Positions 46,177 to 55,359 of a stretch of 64,000 nucleotides of DNA are shown here, piece by piece. A program made the translations under genes and the position numbers. Below the pieces are notes generated by a model. It had not been told where the DNA came from. It made no database searches and saw only the letters and a list, made by a program, of their open reading frames with translations. The stretch's first letter is position 1, and every line of letters starts with the position of its first letter. Source of the DNA: an uncultured Flavobacteriales bacterium (GTDB taxonomy: Bacteria > Bacteroidota > Bacteroidia > Flavobacteriales_D > Parvicellaceae); NCBI GenBank assembly GCA_943787725.1, contig CALSNM010000003.1:1-64000 (forward strand), written 5' to 3'.

Positions 46177-46974
46177 ATGGCGGTCAAAAAACATATCCCA
46201 AATACGCTAACATTGGCTAATCTGTTTTGCGGTATATTAGCAATTAAAATTGGATTTTCAGAACACTACTGTTTGGCTGGTTTTCTGATTATTTTAGGCG
46301 CTTTCTTCGATTTTTTTGATGGATTTGCAGCTCGGTTGTTAAAAGTTCAGGGTGAATTAGGGAAGCAGTTAGATTCTTTCGCAGATATGGTAACTTTTGG
46401 AGTTGCTCCAGGAGTTGTAATGTATTCGTTTTTATCGTCATTTATTCATGACTCATACACTCCGTATATATCCTTTTTTATTCCACTATTTTCGGCTGTG
46501 CGCCTAGCCAAGTTTAATATTGATTCTAAGCAGTCAGATAAATTTATTGGACTACCTACTCCTGCTAATGCCTTGTTTTTTGTTTTTATACCATTGGTTT
46601 TTGCAATGGAAAGTTTGGGGTGGGATTATGCGACATTTGTTGCGGACATGAAAAGTGATCATTTTTCAAAACTATTTGTATCGGAATCATGGGGTGCTCC
46701 AGAAACATTCAAGTACCTGATAATAGGTCTAATCATTCTGTTTAGTTATCTCCTGATTTCTCCGATAGAAATGATTGCATTAAAGTTTAAGTCATTCGAA
46801 TGGAACGGGAATGAAATACGTTTTGTTTTCTTAGGGCTTTGCTTGGTTGTAATTTTCTTGAGTTTGTTAATAAGTTCAGTGTTTGTTTCTATCCCAATTA
46901 TTATACTTTTGTACATCATTTTATCGATCATAAATAATCTTTTTAAAAAGAAACAGAATGAACTTCAAAGCTGA
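46177..46974 (+). CDS. pssA: CDP-diacylglycerol-serine O-phosphatidyltransferase
   Basis: Makes phosphatidylserine, precursor of phosphatidylethanolamine, in the inner membrane. The CDP-alcohol phosphotransferase signature is complete at residues about 47-70: FDFFDGFAARLL, then GELGKQLDSFADMVTFG with the metal aspartates. The N-terminus KHIPNTLTLANLFCGILAI is typical. 265 residues, eight or so helices. A -7-like TACTTTTG lies at 46162-46169. The last 17 bases overlap purS. Confidence 0.95.
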   Translation: MAVKKHIPNTLTLANLFCGILAIKIGFSEHYCLAGFLIILGAFFDFFDGFAARLLKVQGELGKQLDSFADMVTFGVAPGVVMYSFLSSFIHDSYTPYISFFIPLFSAVRLAKFNIDSKQSDKFIGLPTPANALFFVFIPLVFAMESLGWDYATFVADMKSDHFSKLFVSESWGAPETFKYLIIGLIILFSYLLISPIEMIALKFKSFEWNGNEIRFVFLGLCLVVIFLSLLISSVFVSIPIIILLYIILSIINNLFKKKQNELQS

Positions 46975-47209
46975 AATAGACATTATGCCATTAGCAGGGT
47001 TATTGGATCCTCAAGGAAAAGCAGTTTCACAAAACATGGGGAACCTTGATTTAAGTGAAATTACAAACGTCCGTATAGGAAAACACATTACACTGAAAGT
47101 AGATGCTGCTGATAAAGCAACAGCAGAAAAGAAAGTAGACGAAGCGTGTAAGAAATTACTTTGTAACCAAATTATGGAAAGTTATACTTTCGATTTAATG
47201 GAGGATTAA
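46958..47209 (+). CDS. purS: Phosphoribosylformylglycinamidine synthase subunit PurS
   Basis: 83 residues. Small partner that lets PurL and PurQ assemble for the fourth step of purine synthesis. KAEIDIMPLAGLLDPQGKAV and the IGKHITLKVDA strand are standard for PurS, and the C-terminus CNQIMESYTFDL completes the fold. purL and purQ are not in the window. Its ATG lies inside the last codons of pssA (17-base overlap), an unusual coupling of lipid and purine genes, probably just compaction. Confidence 0.92.
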   Translation: MNFKAEIDIMPLAGLLDPQGKAVSQNMGNLDLSEITNVRIGKHITLKVDAADKATAEKKVDEACKKLLCNQIMESYTFDLMED

Positions 47210-47232
47210 TTTTTAGGACTGATGCACTGTTT

Positions 47233-47270
47233 AACCCTCATTGACTTTGTTGATGAGGGTTTTTTATTTT
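47233..47270 (+). terminator. Intrinsic terminator after pssA-purS
   Basis: AACCCTCAT (47233-47241) and ATGAGGGTT (47253-47261) form a perfect 9-base-pair stem followed by TTTTTATTTTT. The 209 bases from here to 47480 hold no gene that I can see. Confidence 0.9.
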
Positions 47271-47479
47271 TAACAAAGTAGTCGTTTTATCCCTTGAAGA
47301 CCATAGGGGTATTGGATACATAGTAATAATTGTCTTTGGGTCATTTATAATTCCTTCCAGACTTACAACTTATAGCACCTATTTCTCCATAATCTTGATA
47401 AAGTCAGTTTTAAAAAGAGTTGTGTTATAACTTACAAGAGACGTTAGTACTATAATCGCAGCAAAAAAGCGAAAGGAGT

Positions 47480-48544
47480 TTAACAAGCTATACAGCATCC
47501 GCCAAACGATGTGATTTTAGCTAAAACCATTTCTTCCGAAATCAATTCCATTGCTTTTTGAGCACACAATTCCTGTTTTTTTGACTCTAGTTTACCGAAG
47601 ATTGAACAAGGCCTACAAGGAAGTTTTTCTTTTGAAATTTCTATGATATTATGTTCATTATTTAATGGCCCAAAACCAAGGTAATGGTGAGTTGCCCCCC
47701 AAATTGATACAACTGGAGTTCCTACAATTGCAGCTAAATGCATATTCGAACTATCCATTGCAACCATGAGGTCTAACCTTGAAATTAGGTCCAATTCCTC
47801 ATCTAATTTTAATTGACCAGCAACTAAAATGCTTTTTGGAAATTCCTTTTTAATCGTTTCTAATTTTTTTATTTCGTTTTGACCTCCTCCAAATAAGAAT
47901 ACAGCTTTACCATCACTTATAAGCTCAGAAATAACATGTTTTATTTTTTCAATTGGCCATTCTTTACTACTGTGCGCTGCAAATGGAGCTATGCCTATCC
48001 AGGAATTATTTTTGATTTGGCAATTGTTTGATTTTAATAAAGCATTAGTAGAATCCGAAACAACAGGAGATACCCAAGGACCATTATTTAATGTTGATAT
48101 CACGTTCGCCTTTTCAAAAACGTCCAGATATCTCTGGGTTGTGTGTTTTAGTTTTTTAAATGGGATGCTACCATTAATTAAACCCTTTTTTTCTCTTCTT
48201 CCTTTGTTAATCGAGTGACACGGTATGCCACGAGTTTTGAAATAAAAGCGCAAAATTTTGGTCCTTAAAACGTCGTGCAAATCCACTACTGCGTCAAATT
48301 TATACGTTTTGATTAATTCATTTTGTAATTTTTTTAATCCGATAACACCCTTATGTTTGCCGTTTAGATCTGCCCCAATAAAGGTTAATCGATCATGTTC
48401 TTGAAAGAAAGGCTTAAAAATTTGCCGCGAAAGAAAAACGATTTCAAGAGTAGTATGCTGTTGGAGCAAACTCGAAATTATAGGTGCGGATAATGCAACA
48501 TCGCCCATGGCAGAAAATCGTATGACGAGTATTTTTTTCCTCAT
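47480..48544 (-). CDS. Glycosyltransferase family 9 (heptosyltransferase-like)
   Basis: 354 residues of GT-B fold. The start KILVIRFSAMGDVALSAPII is the GT9 N-terminus. Later come WIGIAPFAAHSSKEWPIEKI, LFGGGQNEIKKLE, and MVAMDSSNMHLAAIVGTPVVSIWG (donor-site region). The C-terminus is Cys-rich: LPCRPCSIFGK, ELCAQKAM, and a terminal GGCCIAC. It adds a heptose or related sugar to lipid A core or another surface glycan. DUF4254 lies directly upstream, a recurrent neighbour in Bacteroidota. Confidence 0.9.
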   Translation of the reverse strand: MRKKILVIRFSAMGDVALSAPIISSLLQQHTTLEIVFLSRQIFKPFFQEHDRLTFIGADLNGKHKGVIGLKKLQNELIKTYKFDAVVDLHDVLRTKILRFYFKTRGIPCHSINKGRREKKGLINGSIPFKKLKHTTQRYLDVFEKANVISTLNNGPWVSPVVSDSTNALLKSNNCQIKNNSWIGIAPFAAHSSKEWPIEKIKHVISELISDGKAVFLFGGGQNEIKKLETIKKEFPKSILVAGQLKLDEELDLISRLDLMVAMDSSNMHLAAIVGTPVVSIWGATHHYLGFGPLNNEHNIIEISKEKLPCRPCSIFGKLESKKQELCAQKAMELISEEMVLAKITSFGGCCIAC

Positions 48545-48565
48545 TTTAGATATTGAAAATTAACC

Positions 48566-49189
48566 TTACTTCTTATAAAGAACAGGGTTTAATGTGTCGT
48601 CATTGTACATTTTCATTTGACGATAAACTTTTATTTGTTTTTCTCCTTTTTGGATTTCGTCCAGCAAGTCATTAAATGATTTAGAAATATCTTCTTTCTG
48701 CTCTAATAAGATATTTAATTTATTTAAACATTGTTGTTTGTGTTTGCGGTCTGTGTCAGTTCTATCAACTTGCTCTTGCATATGGTATATTTTTAGGCAA
48801 AGAATAGATATTCTATCAACCACCCAACCTGGACTTTCTGTATTTAATTTTGCATTAGACTGAACAGAAATAGTATTAAATAAAGAGATGTAATAATCAT
48901 CTAACTGTTCAACAACATCTGTTCTATTTTGATTTGACTTATCAATTTTTCTCTTCATATCCATCCCTGCTGTTGGTTCAATATTAGGGTCACGGATAAT
49001 GTCTTCATAATGCCATTGAACCGTGTCAATCCAGCTTTTTTGATACATCGTATGTTCAATAGTAGCCTCTTTAAAAGGGTTTGTGAATGGCTGGTACACA
49101 TCATCTTTTACGTGGTAGTTCGTAATTGCTTGTTCAAATATTTTTATACAATTTTCTGCTTTCATTTTTAATATATTATTGTTCTGCAA
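48566..49189 (-). CDS. DUF4254 protein
   Basis: 207 residues, soluble, largely alpha-helical with no signal peptide. WHYEDIIRDPNIEP, KRKIDKSNQNRTDVVEQLDDY and LNTESPGWVVDRISILCLKIYHM are the conserved stretches of DUF4254. Function unknown; it repeatedly occurs beside GT9 glycosyltransferases, pointing to glycan synthesis. It starts within the last codons of the thioesterase gene (14-base overlap) and ends 21 bases before the GT9 gene. Confidence 0.88.
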   Translation of the reverse strand: MQNNNILKMKAENCIKIFEQAITNYHVKDDVYQPFTNPFKEATIEHTMYQKSWIDTVQWHYEDIIRDPNIEPTAGMDMKRKIDKSNQNRTDVVEQLDDYYISLFNTISVQSNAKLNTESPGWVVDRISILCLKIYHMQEQVDRTDTDRKHKQQCLNKLNILLEQKEDISKSFNDLLDEIQKGEKQIKVYRQMKMYNDDTLNPVLYKK

Positions 49190-49688
49190 AGATGGTTTTT
49201 AATTCTGTGGCGTCTTTTGGTTTTAATTTTCCTGCAAGGACTAAGCTCATTTGTCTTCTTCTAAGGGCGGAGGAATGCCTTTCTTTTTCTTGATCTGTTT
49301 CAGGAATTAACTCAGGAACGACCAAAGGTCTTTTATGCTCATCGATAGCAACAAAAGTTAAAATGGCTTCGTTGCATTTTTCTTTTCTTCCATCTCTTGA
49401 TTCAACAAAGACATCAACAAATATCTCCATAGATGATTTAAAGGCCCGCGAAACTTTTGCTTCTAGCGTAACGTAGGCTCCATTTAATATGGGAAGATCA
49501 AAGGAAACATTGTTAATTGATGCTGTTACAGCAACGTTATTACAATGTCTAAATGCACATATACTGGCAACTTCGTCCATCCAAGCCAATAACTTACCTC
49601 CGAAAAGCGTATGCATCTGGTTGGTGTCATTTGGCATCACCAAATTGGTTTGAATGGTTAAGGATTCTTTAGGTGTTTTACTTTTCAT
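49176..49688 (-). CDS. Acyl-CoA thioesterase (hotdog fold)
   Basis: 170 residues. Cleaves acyl-CoA to free acid and CoA. LVMPNDTNQMHTLFGGKLLAWMDEVA followed by ASINNVSFDLPI matches the YciA/BFIT-like hotdog thioesterases; the catalytic Asn/Asp lie in PNDTNQMHTLFGG and AWMDEVA. A C-terminal helical tail RRRQMSLVLAGKLKPKD is present. The chain length preference cannot be read from sequence. Coupled to DUF4254 by overlap. Confidence 0.9.
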   Translation of the reverse strand: MKSKTPKESLTIQTNLVMPNDTNQMHTLFGGKLLAWMDEVASICAFRHCNNVAVTASINNVSFDLPILNGAYVTLEAKVSRAFKSSMEIFVDVFVESRDGRKEKCNEAILTFVAIDEHKRPLVVPELIPETDQEKERHSSALRRRQMSLVLAGKLKPKDATELKTIFAEQ

Positions 49689-49696
49689 ATATCAAG

Positions 49697-50497
49697 TTAT
49701 TGCCCCATCATATGTTGCTGCTGCTTGTCCGCGTCTCCATCCGGTCCATATACTGGAGGGCAATCTCTTCTATTGGGTATTCTCAACCAAGCAAACCGAA
49801 CACTAAAAATAATAGGTCTGTATCTGCTGCTAAAAATTCCATAAGTTGACTTTCCATTTTCCCATTTTAAACCATTTAAAATAGGTGTCTCTAGAGTAGG
49901 GATTATAAATAGTTGATCGGTTACTTTTATTCCATAGCCCAACTTGTAGTGCAGCGATAGAATAAAATCCCCGGTATTGTTGACAGCATATGGAGATCCA
50001 TTTGTCTCGAACTTTTCTGAAAATTTCCAATCAAAATTAACGCCAATACTATTTTGTATAAATGTATAGTCGGTTAATTGAATGATATTATTCACGTTAA
50101 AGTTGGCGAGTAAAAAGTGTTGCTTAAATATAGCTTTGGTTCCACGTTCAGTGCCACTGTATTTTTCCGTTCCGCTTAATTTTTTATAGGCAAGGCTATA
50201 GTCCATATAGTTTATGATTCTTCCTCCTTTATAAAATATTTGGTAACGGCCAGCTTCGAGATAAAGGGCAATTCTTCCGTTTGGGTTTACATCATCATCT
50301 TTTTCAGTACTGTCGTTTAGATACTTAACACGCGATGGGTACATGTAAGTAAGACCAGGACTAATCATCCATCCACCATATTTATATTGCTTAAAATCAA
50401 CCAAAGCTCGATTTTTCCGATTTGTCATATATTGACCAAAGGCAGGAGCCGTAAATAGTAATATAAATAAAAAAGGTATAATTTTCCGAATGTTCAT
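49697..50497 (-). CDS. Outer-membrane or secreted protein of unknown function
   Basis: 266 residues with signal peptide (NIRKIIPFLFILLFTAPAFGQ). The mature protein is beta-rich with repeated amphipathic strands (GGWMISPGLTYMYP, IALYLEAGRYQIFY, SIGVNFDWKF, FILSLHYKLGYGIKV), consistent with a small beta-barrel. An unusual hydrophilic tail follows (CPPVYGPDGDADKQQQHMMGQ). No family recognised. It lies 8 bases before the thioesterase gene, which suggests co-transcription. Confidence 0.65.
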   Translation of the reverse strand: MNIRKIIPFLFILLFTAPAFGQYMTNRKNRALVDFKQYKYGGWMISPGLTYMYPSRVKYLNDSTEKDDDVNPNGRIALYLEAGRYQIFYKGGRIINYMDYSLAYKKLSGTEKYSGTERGTKAIFKQHFLLANFNVNNIIQLTDYTFIQNSIGVNFDWKFSEKFETNGSPYAVNNTGDFILSLHYKLGYGIKVTDQLFIIPTLETPILNGLKWENGKSTYGIFSSRYRPIIFSVRFAWLRIPNRRDCPPVYGPDGDADKQQQHMMGQ

Positions 50498-50590
50498 TCT
50501 TTCGTTTTGGTAGCGAAATTTCGTTATATTAGAGGATTAAACACCAATAGGAACGAATATTTTATCCATTCTGTTGTGTTTAGAACGTCC

Positions 50591-51933
50591 TTAAATAAGA
50601 TCTAATATTTTATCTTCAACTTCTTTTGAGTCCCATATATCTTCTATGTTAGAAAAACTGCCCATTACCTTTTTCATGATAGCATCTTGTTTTTTTCCTA
50701 CCTGCCAGGCTTCTGAATAGGGAATATTACTGAAAGAAACTTGGCTGTAAAGAGGCATCCATTTTTCAGGGTGATTTTCAGAGAAGTGTCCTCGATTTTT
50801 TTTTGTAATAAAAAATCAGGATCTGCTACATAGTCGCGCATTACGTGATAGTTGTGAACGGATAGGTCTTGAAGAGCATCCCCATCTGCTTTTCGTGTTT
50901 CGTTATATTCTTTAAAAACTAAGTCCCAGTTTTCATTGTGCTTTTTCATTAGATCAGATAAAACTGTGCAATCTTCAAAACCTGAATTCATGCCTTGTCC
51001 ATAAAACGGAACTGTTGCGTGTGCAGAATCTCCCATTAAGGCGGTTTTTCCAATGGCCCAAGGTTTACATCGCATAATAGCCAATGACGAAAGTGGATGA
51101 TCTCCCCAGGCTTCAGCTATATTGGGCATCATATCATAAAAATCACGGAAAGTAGTTTTGAAGAAGTCATTAATTTTTTCTTTTGAGTCAAGGTTGTCAA
51201 ATGCATTTTTTTCTCCTTCAAATGGCATAAATAAAGTGCAAGTGAAAGATCCGTCTTCATTTGGCAAGCCTATAAGCATAAACCTACCTCTTGGCCATAT
51301 GTGAAGCGAACTTTTATCTAATTGATAATCTCCCTTTGAATCAGCAGGTAAAAGAATCTCTCTGTATCCATCTGCTATGAAATGCTGACTGTAATTAAAT
51401 CGAGTACTTTTTTGCATTGCGTTATATCGTACCGCAGAAAATGCTCCATCCGCAGCGAAAACTACATCCGCTTTATCTTCAGATACCTTTCCTGTTTCTG
51501 AATTTTTTAGATAAACGATACCTTTTTTCAAATCAACATTTGTACATTCTTCCTTATAGTGAATTTTCGCTTTTCCATGTTTTTCTGCAATATCCATCAT
51601 TTTTGCATTAACTCCTCCACGTGAGACCGAGTAAATAGCTTGACCGTCTTTTCCGTAAGGTTGGTGTGTCAAATTACCCTCAGTATCGTGCATAATTCTG
51701 CCATACATTGGAATTGCAATTTTTCTAATCTCATCTCCAACACCAACCGCATCAAGAGCTTTCCAGCCTCTAGTAGAAAGAGCCAAGTTGATTGATTTAC
51801 CCGCCGATATGTCAGCCTTTCTGATATCTGACCTTCTTTCGTATATAGTTACTGAATAACCCGCTTTAGACAAGTATACAGACCACAATGAACCAACGAG
51901 TCCCGCACCAATAATAATTACTTTTTTCTCCAT
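50591..51933 (-). CDS. kmo: Kynurenine 3-monooxygenase, frameshifted in a poly-A run
   Basis: FAD enzyme hydroxylating L-kynurenine to 3-hydroxykynurenine in Trp degradation and NAD synthesis. N-terminal IIGAGLVGSLWSVYLSKAGY, then INLALSTRGWKALDAVG and the FAD motif ALMGDSAHATVPFYGQGMN. After LLQKKI the gene runs into a run of nine A (minus strand, about 50789-50797), and the first frame stops at 50698. The conserved end (HFSENHPEKWMPLYSQVSFS, then PYSEAWQVGKKQDAIMKKV) continues in another frame to the TAA at 50591. About 447 residues, normal for KMO. One indel in a homopolymer is very likely a sequencing error. Confidence 0.93.
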
Positions 51934-52067
51934 TTTTTTGTATATTTTGTATCAAAATAGTTACTTTTTTTTGGCTTTAGTCTGCGCTTTGTTAGCACTG
52001 CCATAATTCTCCAAAGCACCAGCCCTATTAATAAAATTAGGATAGCCTGATAACTAAGTTCAAACAT
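51918..52067 (-). CDS. Small single-helix membrane protein between kynU and kmo
   Basis: 49 residues from the ATG at 52067, which has a purine-rich GGAGAGGAA in front; an in-frame ATG at 52106 would add 13 residues. One hydrophobic helix (YQAILILLIGLVLWRIMAVL) is followed by a very basic tail (KRRLKPKKSNYF ... KKWRKK). Its end overlaps the kmo start by 16 bases and it begins 41 bases after kynU, so it sits in the transcript. I do not recognise it; it could be a membrane tether. Confidence 0.5.
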   Translation of the reverse strand: MFELSYQAILILLIGLVLWRIMAVLTKRRLKPKKSNYFDTKYTKKWRKK

Positions 52068-52107
52068 TTCCTCTCCTGATATGTTGAGAAGTTTTAAATG
52101 ATTCATC

Positions 52108-53382
52108 TTATTGAATGGCAGCCTTTAAAATTTCGCCAAATCGAAATACATCTTCAAAATTATTGTACATAGGAGCAGGAGCAATTCTTATTACATTCGG
52201 TTCTCTCCAATCTGCCACTATACCTTCTTCTGATAACTTATCAAAAAGAGATTTTCCCTGACCGTGAGCTAAAATTGATAATTGTGCGCCACGCTTACTT
52301 TTGTCTCTTGGAGTAATTATCTCAAATGACACATTTTCATTTGTATTTGAAATTTCATCGATTACGTATTCTAGGAAACCTGTTAATTTGTCTCTTTTTT
52401 CGCATAAAGCAGTCATTCCTATTTCATCGAATAAATCTAGAGAAGCGTTATGAGCAGCCATTCCCAAAATAGGAGCATTACTTAATTGCCAAGATTCTGC
52501 TGTTTTCATCGGACGAAAACCTTTCTCCATTAAAAACCTTTTTTCTTTATCATGACCCCACCAACCCGCAAGACGAATTAATTCTGTGTTTTCAACGTGG
52601 CGTTCATTAACAAATAAGCCACTTACCCCTCCAGGACTTGAGTTTAAGTATTTATAACTACACCAGGTTGCAAAGTCTACATCCCAATCATGCAATTCCA
52701 TTTGTAGGTTTCCAGCAGCATGCGCTAAATCCCAACCCACAATTGCACCTACTTTATGACCTGCTTCGGTGATTGTTTTCATATCGAAAACTTGACCGGT
52801 ATAATAGTTTACCCCACCAATCATGATGAGCGCTAAATTTTCTTTATTTTCTTCAATAATATCCAGAACATCTTCCAATCGAATAGTATGTTCTCCTTCT
52901 CGAGCTGCAATTTCGATGATTGCATCATCAGGATTTAAGCCATGCAATTTTGCTTGAGATTCCAGTGCATATTGGTCACTTGGAAAAGCCTTAGCTTCAC
53001 AGATAATTTTATAGCGTTCTTTATTTGGTTGATAAAATGACGCCATTAAAAGGTGCAAGTTAGTTGTTAAGCTATGTGTTACCGCAATTTCTTTTGGCAA
53101 TGCACCCACAATTCTCGCTACTTTATCAGTAAGGATTTCGTGATAATCTTTCCAAGGGTTATTTGCGTAAAAATGACCTTCAACTCCCCATTTTGACCAA
53201 TCTTCCAGCTCCACATTAATGTAATCTTTTACAGACTTAGGTTGCAGTCCGAGGGAATTTCCTGTAAAATAAACTACAGGCTTTTTTGTGAAAGTTGGAA
53301 AGTAAAACTTTTCTCTAAAGGATTTCAAAGGATCTTCTTGATCCATTTTCTGTGCAAATTCTAAAGAATTCGTATAATTCAT
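52108..53382 (-). CDS. kynU: Kynureninase
   Basis: PLP enzyme cleaving 3-hydroxykynurenine to 3-hydroxyanthranilate plus alanine. 424 residues: VYFTGNSLGLQPKSV near residue 37, WDLAHAAGNLQMELHDWDVDF with the PLP aspartate near 218-237, Schiff-base Lys244 in WCSYKYLNSSPGG, and AGWWGHDKEKRF. It leads the kynU-small protein-kmo run; with kmo it makes 3-hydroxyanthranilate, but the tryptophan dioxygenase and 3-HAA dioxygenase genes are not in the window. Confidence 0.97.
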   Translation of the reverse strand: MNYTNSLEFAQKMDQEDPLKSFREKFYFPTFTKKPVVYFTGNSLGLQPKSVKDYINVELEDWSKWGVEGHFYANNPWKDYHEILTDKVARIVGALPKEIAVTHSLTTNLHLLMASFYQPNKERYKIICEAKAFPSDQYALESQAKLHGLNPDDAIIEIAAREGEHTIRLEDVLDIIEENKENLALIMIGGVNYYTGQVFDMKTITEAGHKVGAIVGWDLAHAAGNLQMELHDWDVDFATWCSYKYLNSSPGGVSGLFVNERHVENTELIRLAGWWGHDKEKRFLMEKGFRPMKTAESWQLSNAPILGMAAHNASLDLFDEIGMTALCEKRDKLTGFLEYVIDEISNTNENVSFEIITPRDKSKRGAQLSILAHGQGKSLFDKLSEEGIVADWREPNVIRIAPAPMYNNFEDVFRFGEILKAAIQ

Positions 53383-53458
53383 ATAATTCCCTTTAAAATG
53401 ATTTAATTTTGTACAAATATAAAGTAAAATTGAATAAGAGGAATTTAAATTCTAGTAG

Positions 53459-54751
53459 ATGAGCACAGTTATTTCAGAACAATTATTTAAAGAAGCCAAA
53501 GAATTATTTCCAGGAGGAGTTAACTCTCCGGTAAGAGCATTTAAGGCTGTGGAAGGAATACCTTTATTTATGAAAAAAGGAGAAGGCTGCCAAATATGGG
53601 ATCAAGATGGAAATAAGTACATTGACTTTTGTTGTTCATGGGGTCCTTTAATTTTAGGACATAATAATGTCTCTGTTAGAAATGCTATTGTGGAAGCAGT
53701 TGATAACGGAACATCTTTTGGTACGCCAACAAGAGCAGAAAATTTATTGGGAGATTTAATCATTTCAAACCATAAGTACATTGATAAAATACGTTTTGTA
53801 AGCTCCGGAACGGAAGCAACTATGTCTGCTATAAGAATGGCTAGAGGTTTTACCGGAAGAAGTAAAATAGTCAAGTTTGATGGTTGTTACCATGGACATG
53901 CAGATTCACTTTTAGTAAAAGCAGGTTCTGGTTTAGCAACGTTAGGAGTTACAACTTCCGCTGGTGTTCCTGAAGCATTTGCCCAAGAAACTATTGTGTT
54001 GCCATTGAATGATGAAGAAGCTGTAAAATCTTGTTTACAGCATTACAAAGACGAAATTGCCTGTATTATTATTGAGCCAATTCCTGCCAATAACGGATTG
54101 CTAATTCAAGATCCTCAATTTTTACATTTCTTACGGAAAATTTGTACGGAACAAAATGTCTTATTGTTTTTTGATGAGGTTATTTCTGGATTCAGAGTTG
54201 GCTTTGAAGGAGCCGCAGGGTTATATGATATTCAACCAGATATTATCACCTTCGGAAAAATAATAGGAGGAGGTTTGCCAGTGGGAGCTTATGCAGGAAG
54301 CAAAGAAATAATGAGTCAAATATCACCTGATGGACCCGTTTACCAAGCAGGCACATTGTCGGGGAACCCAGTTGCCATGATGGCAGGCTATGCTGCATTA
54401 AAAGAAACATTAAAAGAAGGATTCTTTGAAAGTCAAAAAGAAAGAACAGAATATTTTGTAAATGCTGTAGTGGATTATGCGAAATCAAAAGGTTATAACT
54501 TTAGTATTTATACAGTTGGGTCAATTTTTTGGTTGGCTTTTAGTGAAAACATTCACATAAGAAAGGCTTCGGAAATTGATGCTGATAGCATGCAGTATTT
54601 TAAAAAACTGCATAAGGCGTTGTTGGAAAGAGGGGTTTATGTTGGTCCTTCTGGGTTTGAAGTAGGGTTTATATCTGAAGCACACACCAAAGAGTATTTG
54701 GATATAGCTATTGAAGTTTTTAAAGAAAGTTTAGATATAGCATTCAATTGA
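53459..54751 (+). CDS. hemL: Glutamate-1-semialdehyde 2,1-aminomutase
   Basis: Forms 5-aminolevulinate in the C5 route to haem. 430 residues: ELFPGGVNSPVRAFK at the start, SSGTEATMSAIRMARG, YHGHADSLLVKAGSG, and PLP Lys267 in TFGKIIGGGLPVGAYAG. A -7-like TAATTTTG lies at 53404-53411. Divergent from kynU, convergent with the following secreted-protein gene (1 base gap). hemH for the same pathway is at 34060. Confidence 0.97.
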   Translation: MSTVISEQLFKEAKELFPGGVNSPVRAFKAVEGIPLFMKKGEGCQIWDQDGNKYIDFCCSWGPLILGHNNVSVRNAIVEAVDNGTSFGTPTRAENLLGDLIISNHKYIDKIRFVSSGTEATMSAIRMARGFTGRSKIVKFDGCYHGHADSLLVKAGSGLATLGVTTSAGVPEAFAQETIVLPLNDEEAVKSCLQHYKDEIACIIIEPIPANNGLLIQDPQFLHFLRKICTEQNVLLFFDEVISGFRVGFEGAAGLYDIQPDIITFGKIIGGGLPVGAYAGSKEIMSQISPDGPVYQAGTLSGNPVAMMAGYAALKETLKEGFFESQKERTEYFVNAVVDYAKSKGYNFSIYTVGSIFWLAFSENIHIRKASEIDADSMQYFKKLHKALLERGVYVGPSGFEVGFISEAHTKEYLDIAIEVFKESLDIAFN

Positions 54752-54752
54752 A

Positions 54753-55181
54753 CTAATTCAAATCAAACTTTGGTTTAGGCGCTGATTTTAATTTTTTCTT
54801 TTTCGGTTGAATTTTGTCTGTAAACAATATCGTAATCACTTCATTATCCAAAGTTGTTCGATCAGCACTCATTCCATTATGTATGCTCCAAGCTAAGTCT
54901 TCTTTAAATTCATATTCGACAGCTTCATAAGAGTCATCATCAAAATATAATGCTGTACTGATTATAACACCTCCTTTTACAACAACTGATGCAGTGTAGC
55001 AGTTTGCCGTTTTTTCTGTTCTAACAACCAATACTATTTTATCGTGTGCACCATCATTAACGAAAAATGCTCCTCTGTTTTCAAAAACCTTTTTCCATTC
55101 ATCGTAACAAGTAAAAAGTTCTTGAGCGCTGAAGGATGCGCTAATAAATAGTAAAGCAGATAGAATATATATTTTTTTCAT
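54753..55181 (-). CDS. Small secreted protein of unknown function
   Basis: 142 residues. Signal peptide KKIYILSALLFISASFSA ends before QELFTCYDEWKKVFENRGAF. The mature domain has two cysteines (FTCYDEW and TANCYTA) that may form a disulfide, and beta-strands (VVVKGGVIISTALYF) with a basic tail KKKKLKSAPKPKFDLN. No domain recognised. Monocistronic; 178 bases separate it from the next plus-strand start, where I see no other gene. Confidence 0.65.
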   Translation of the reverse strand: MKKIYILSALLFISASFSAQELFTCYDEWKKVFENRGAFFVNDGAHDKIVLVVRTEKTANCYTASVVVKGGVIISTALYFDDDSYEAVEYEFKEDLAWSIHNGMSADRTTLDNEVITILFTDKIQPKKKKLKSAPKPKFDLN

Positions 55182-55359
55182 GTGATTTCTTTTAGATAAT
55201 CAAATGTATATAAAATTGGAAACGCCCTCTTGCCAGTATAATTGTATTGTTAAGTGTGTTATGTTGATAGCGTTTAAAAAAGCTTAAAAGGAAGTAGACA
55301 ACGTATAAAAATTACGTTCTAATGTTTCAATTTTGCCGTCCAACCCCAAAATCAAGAAT

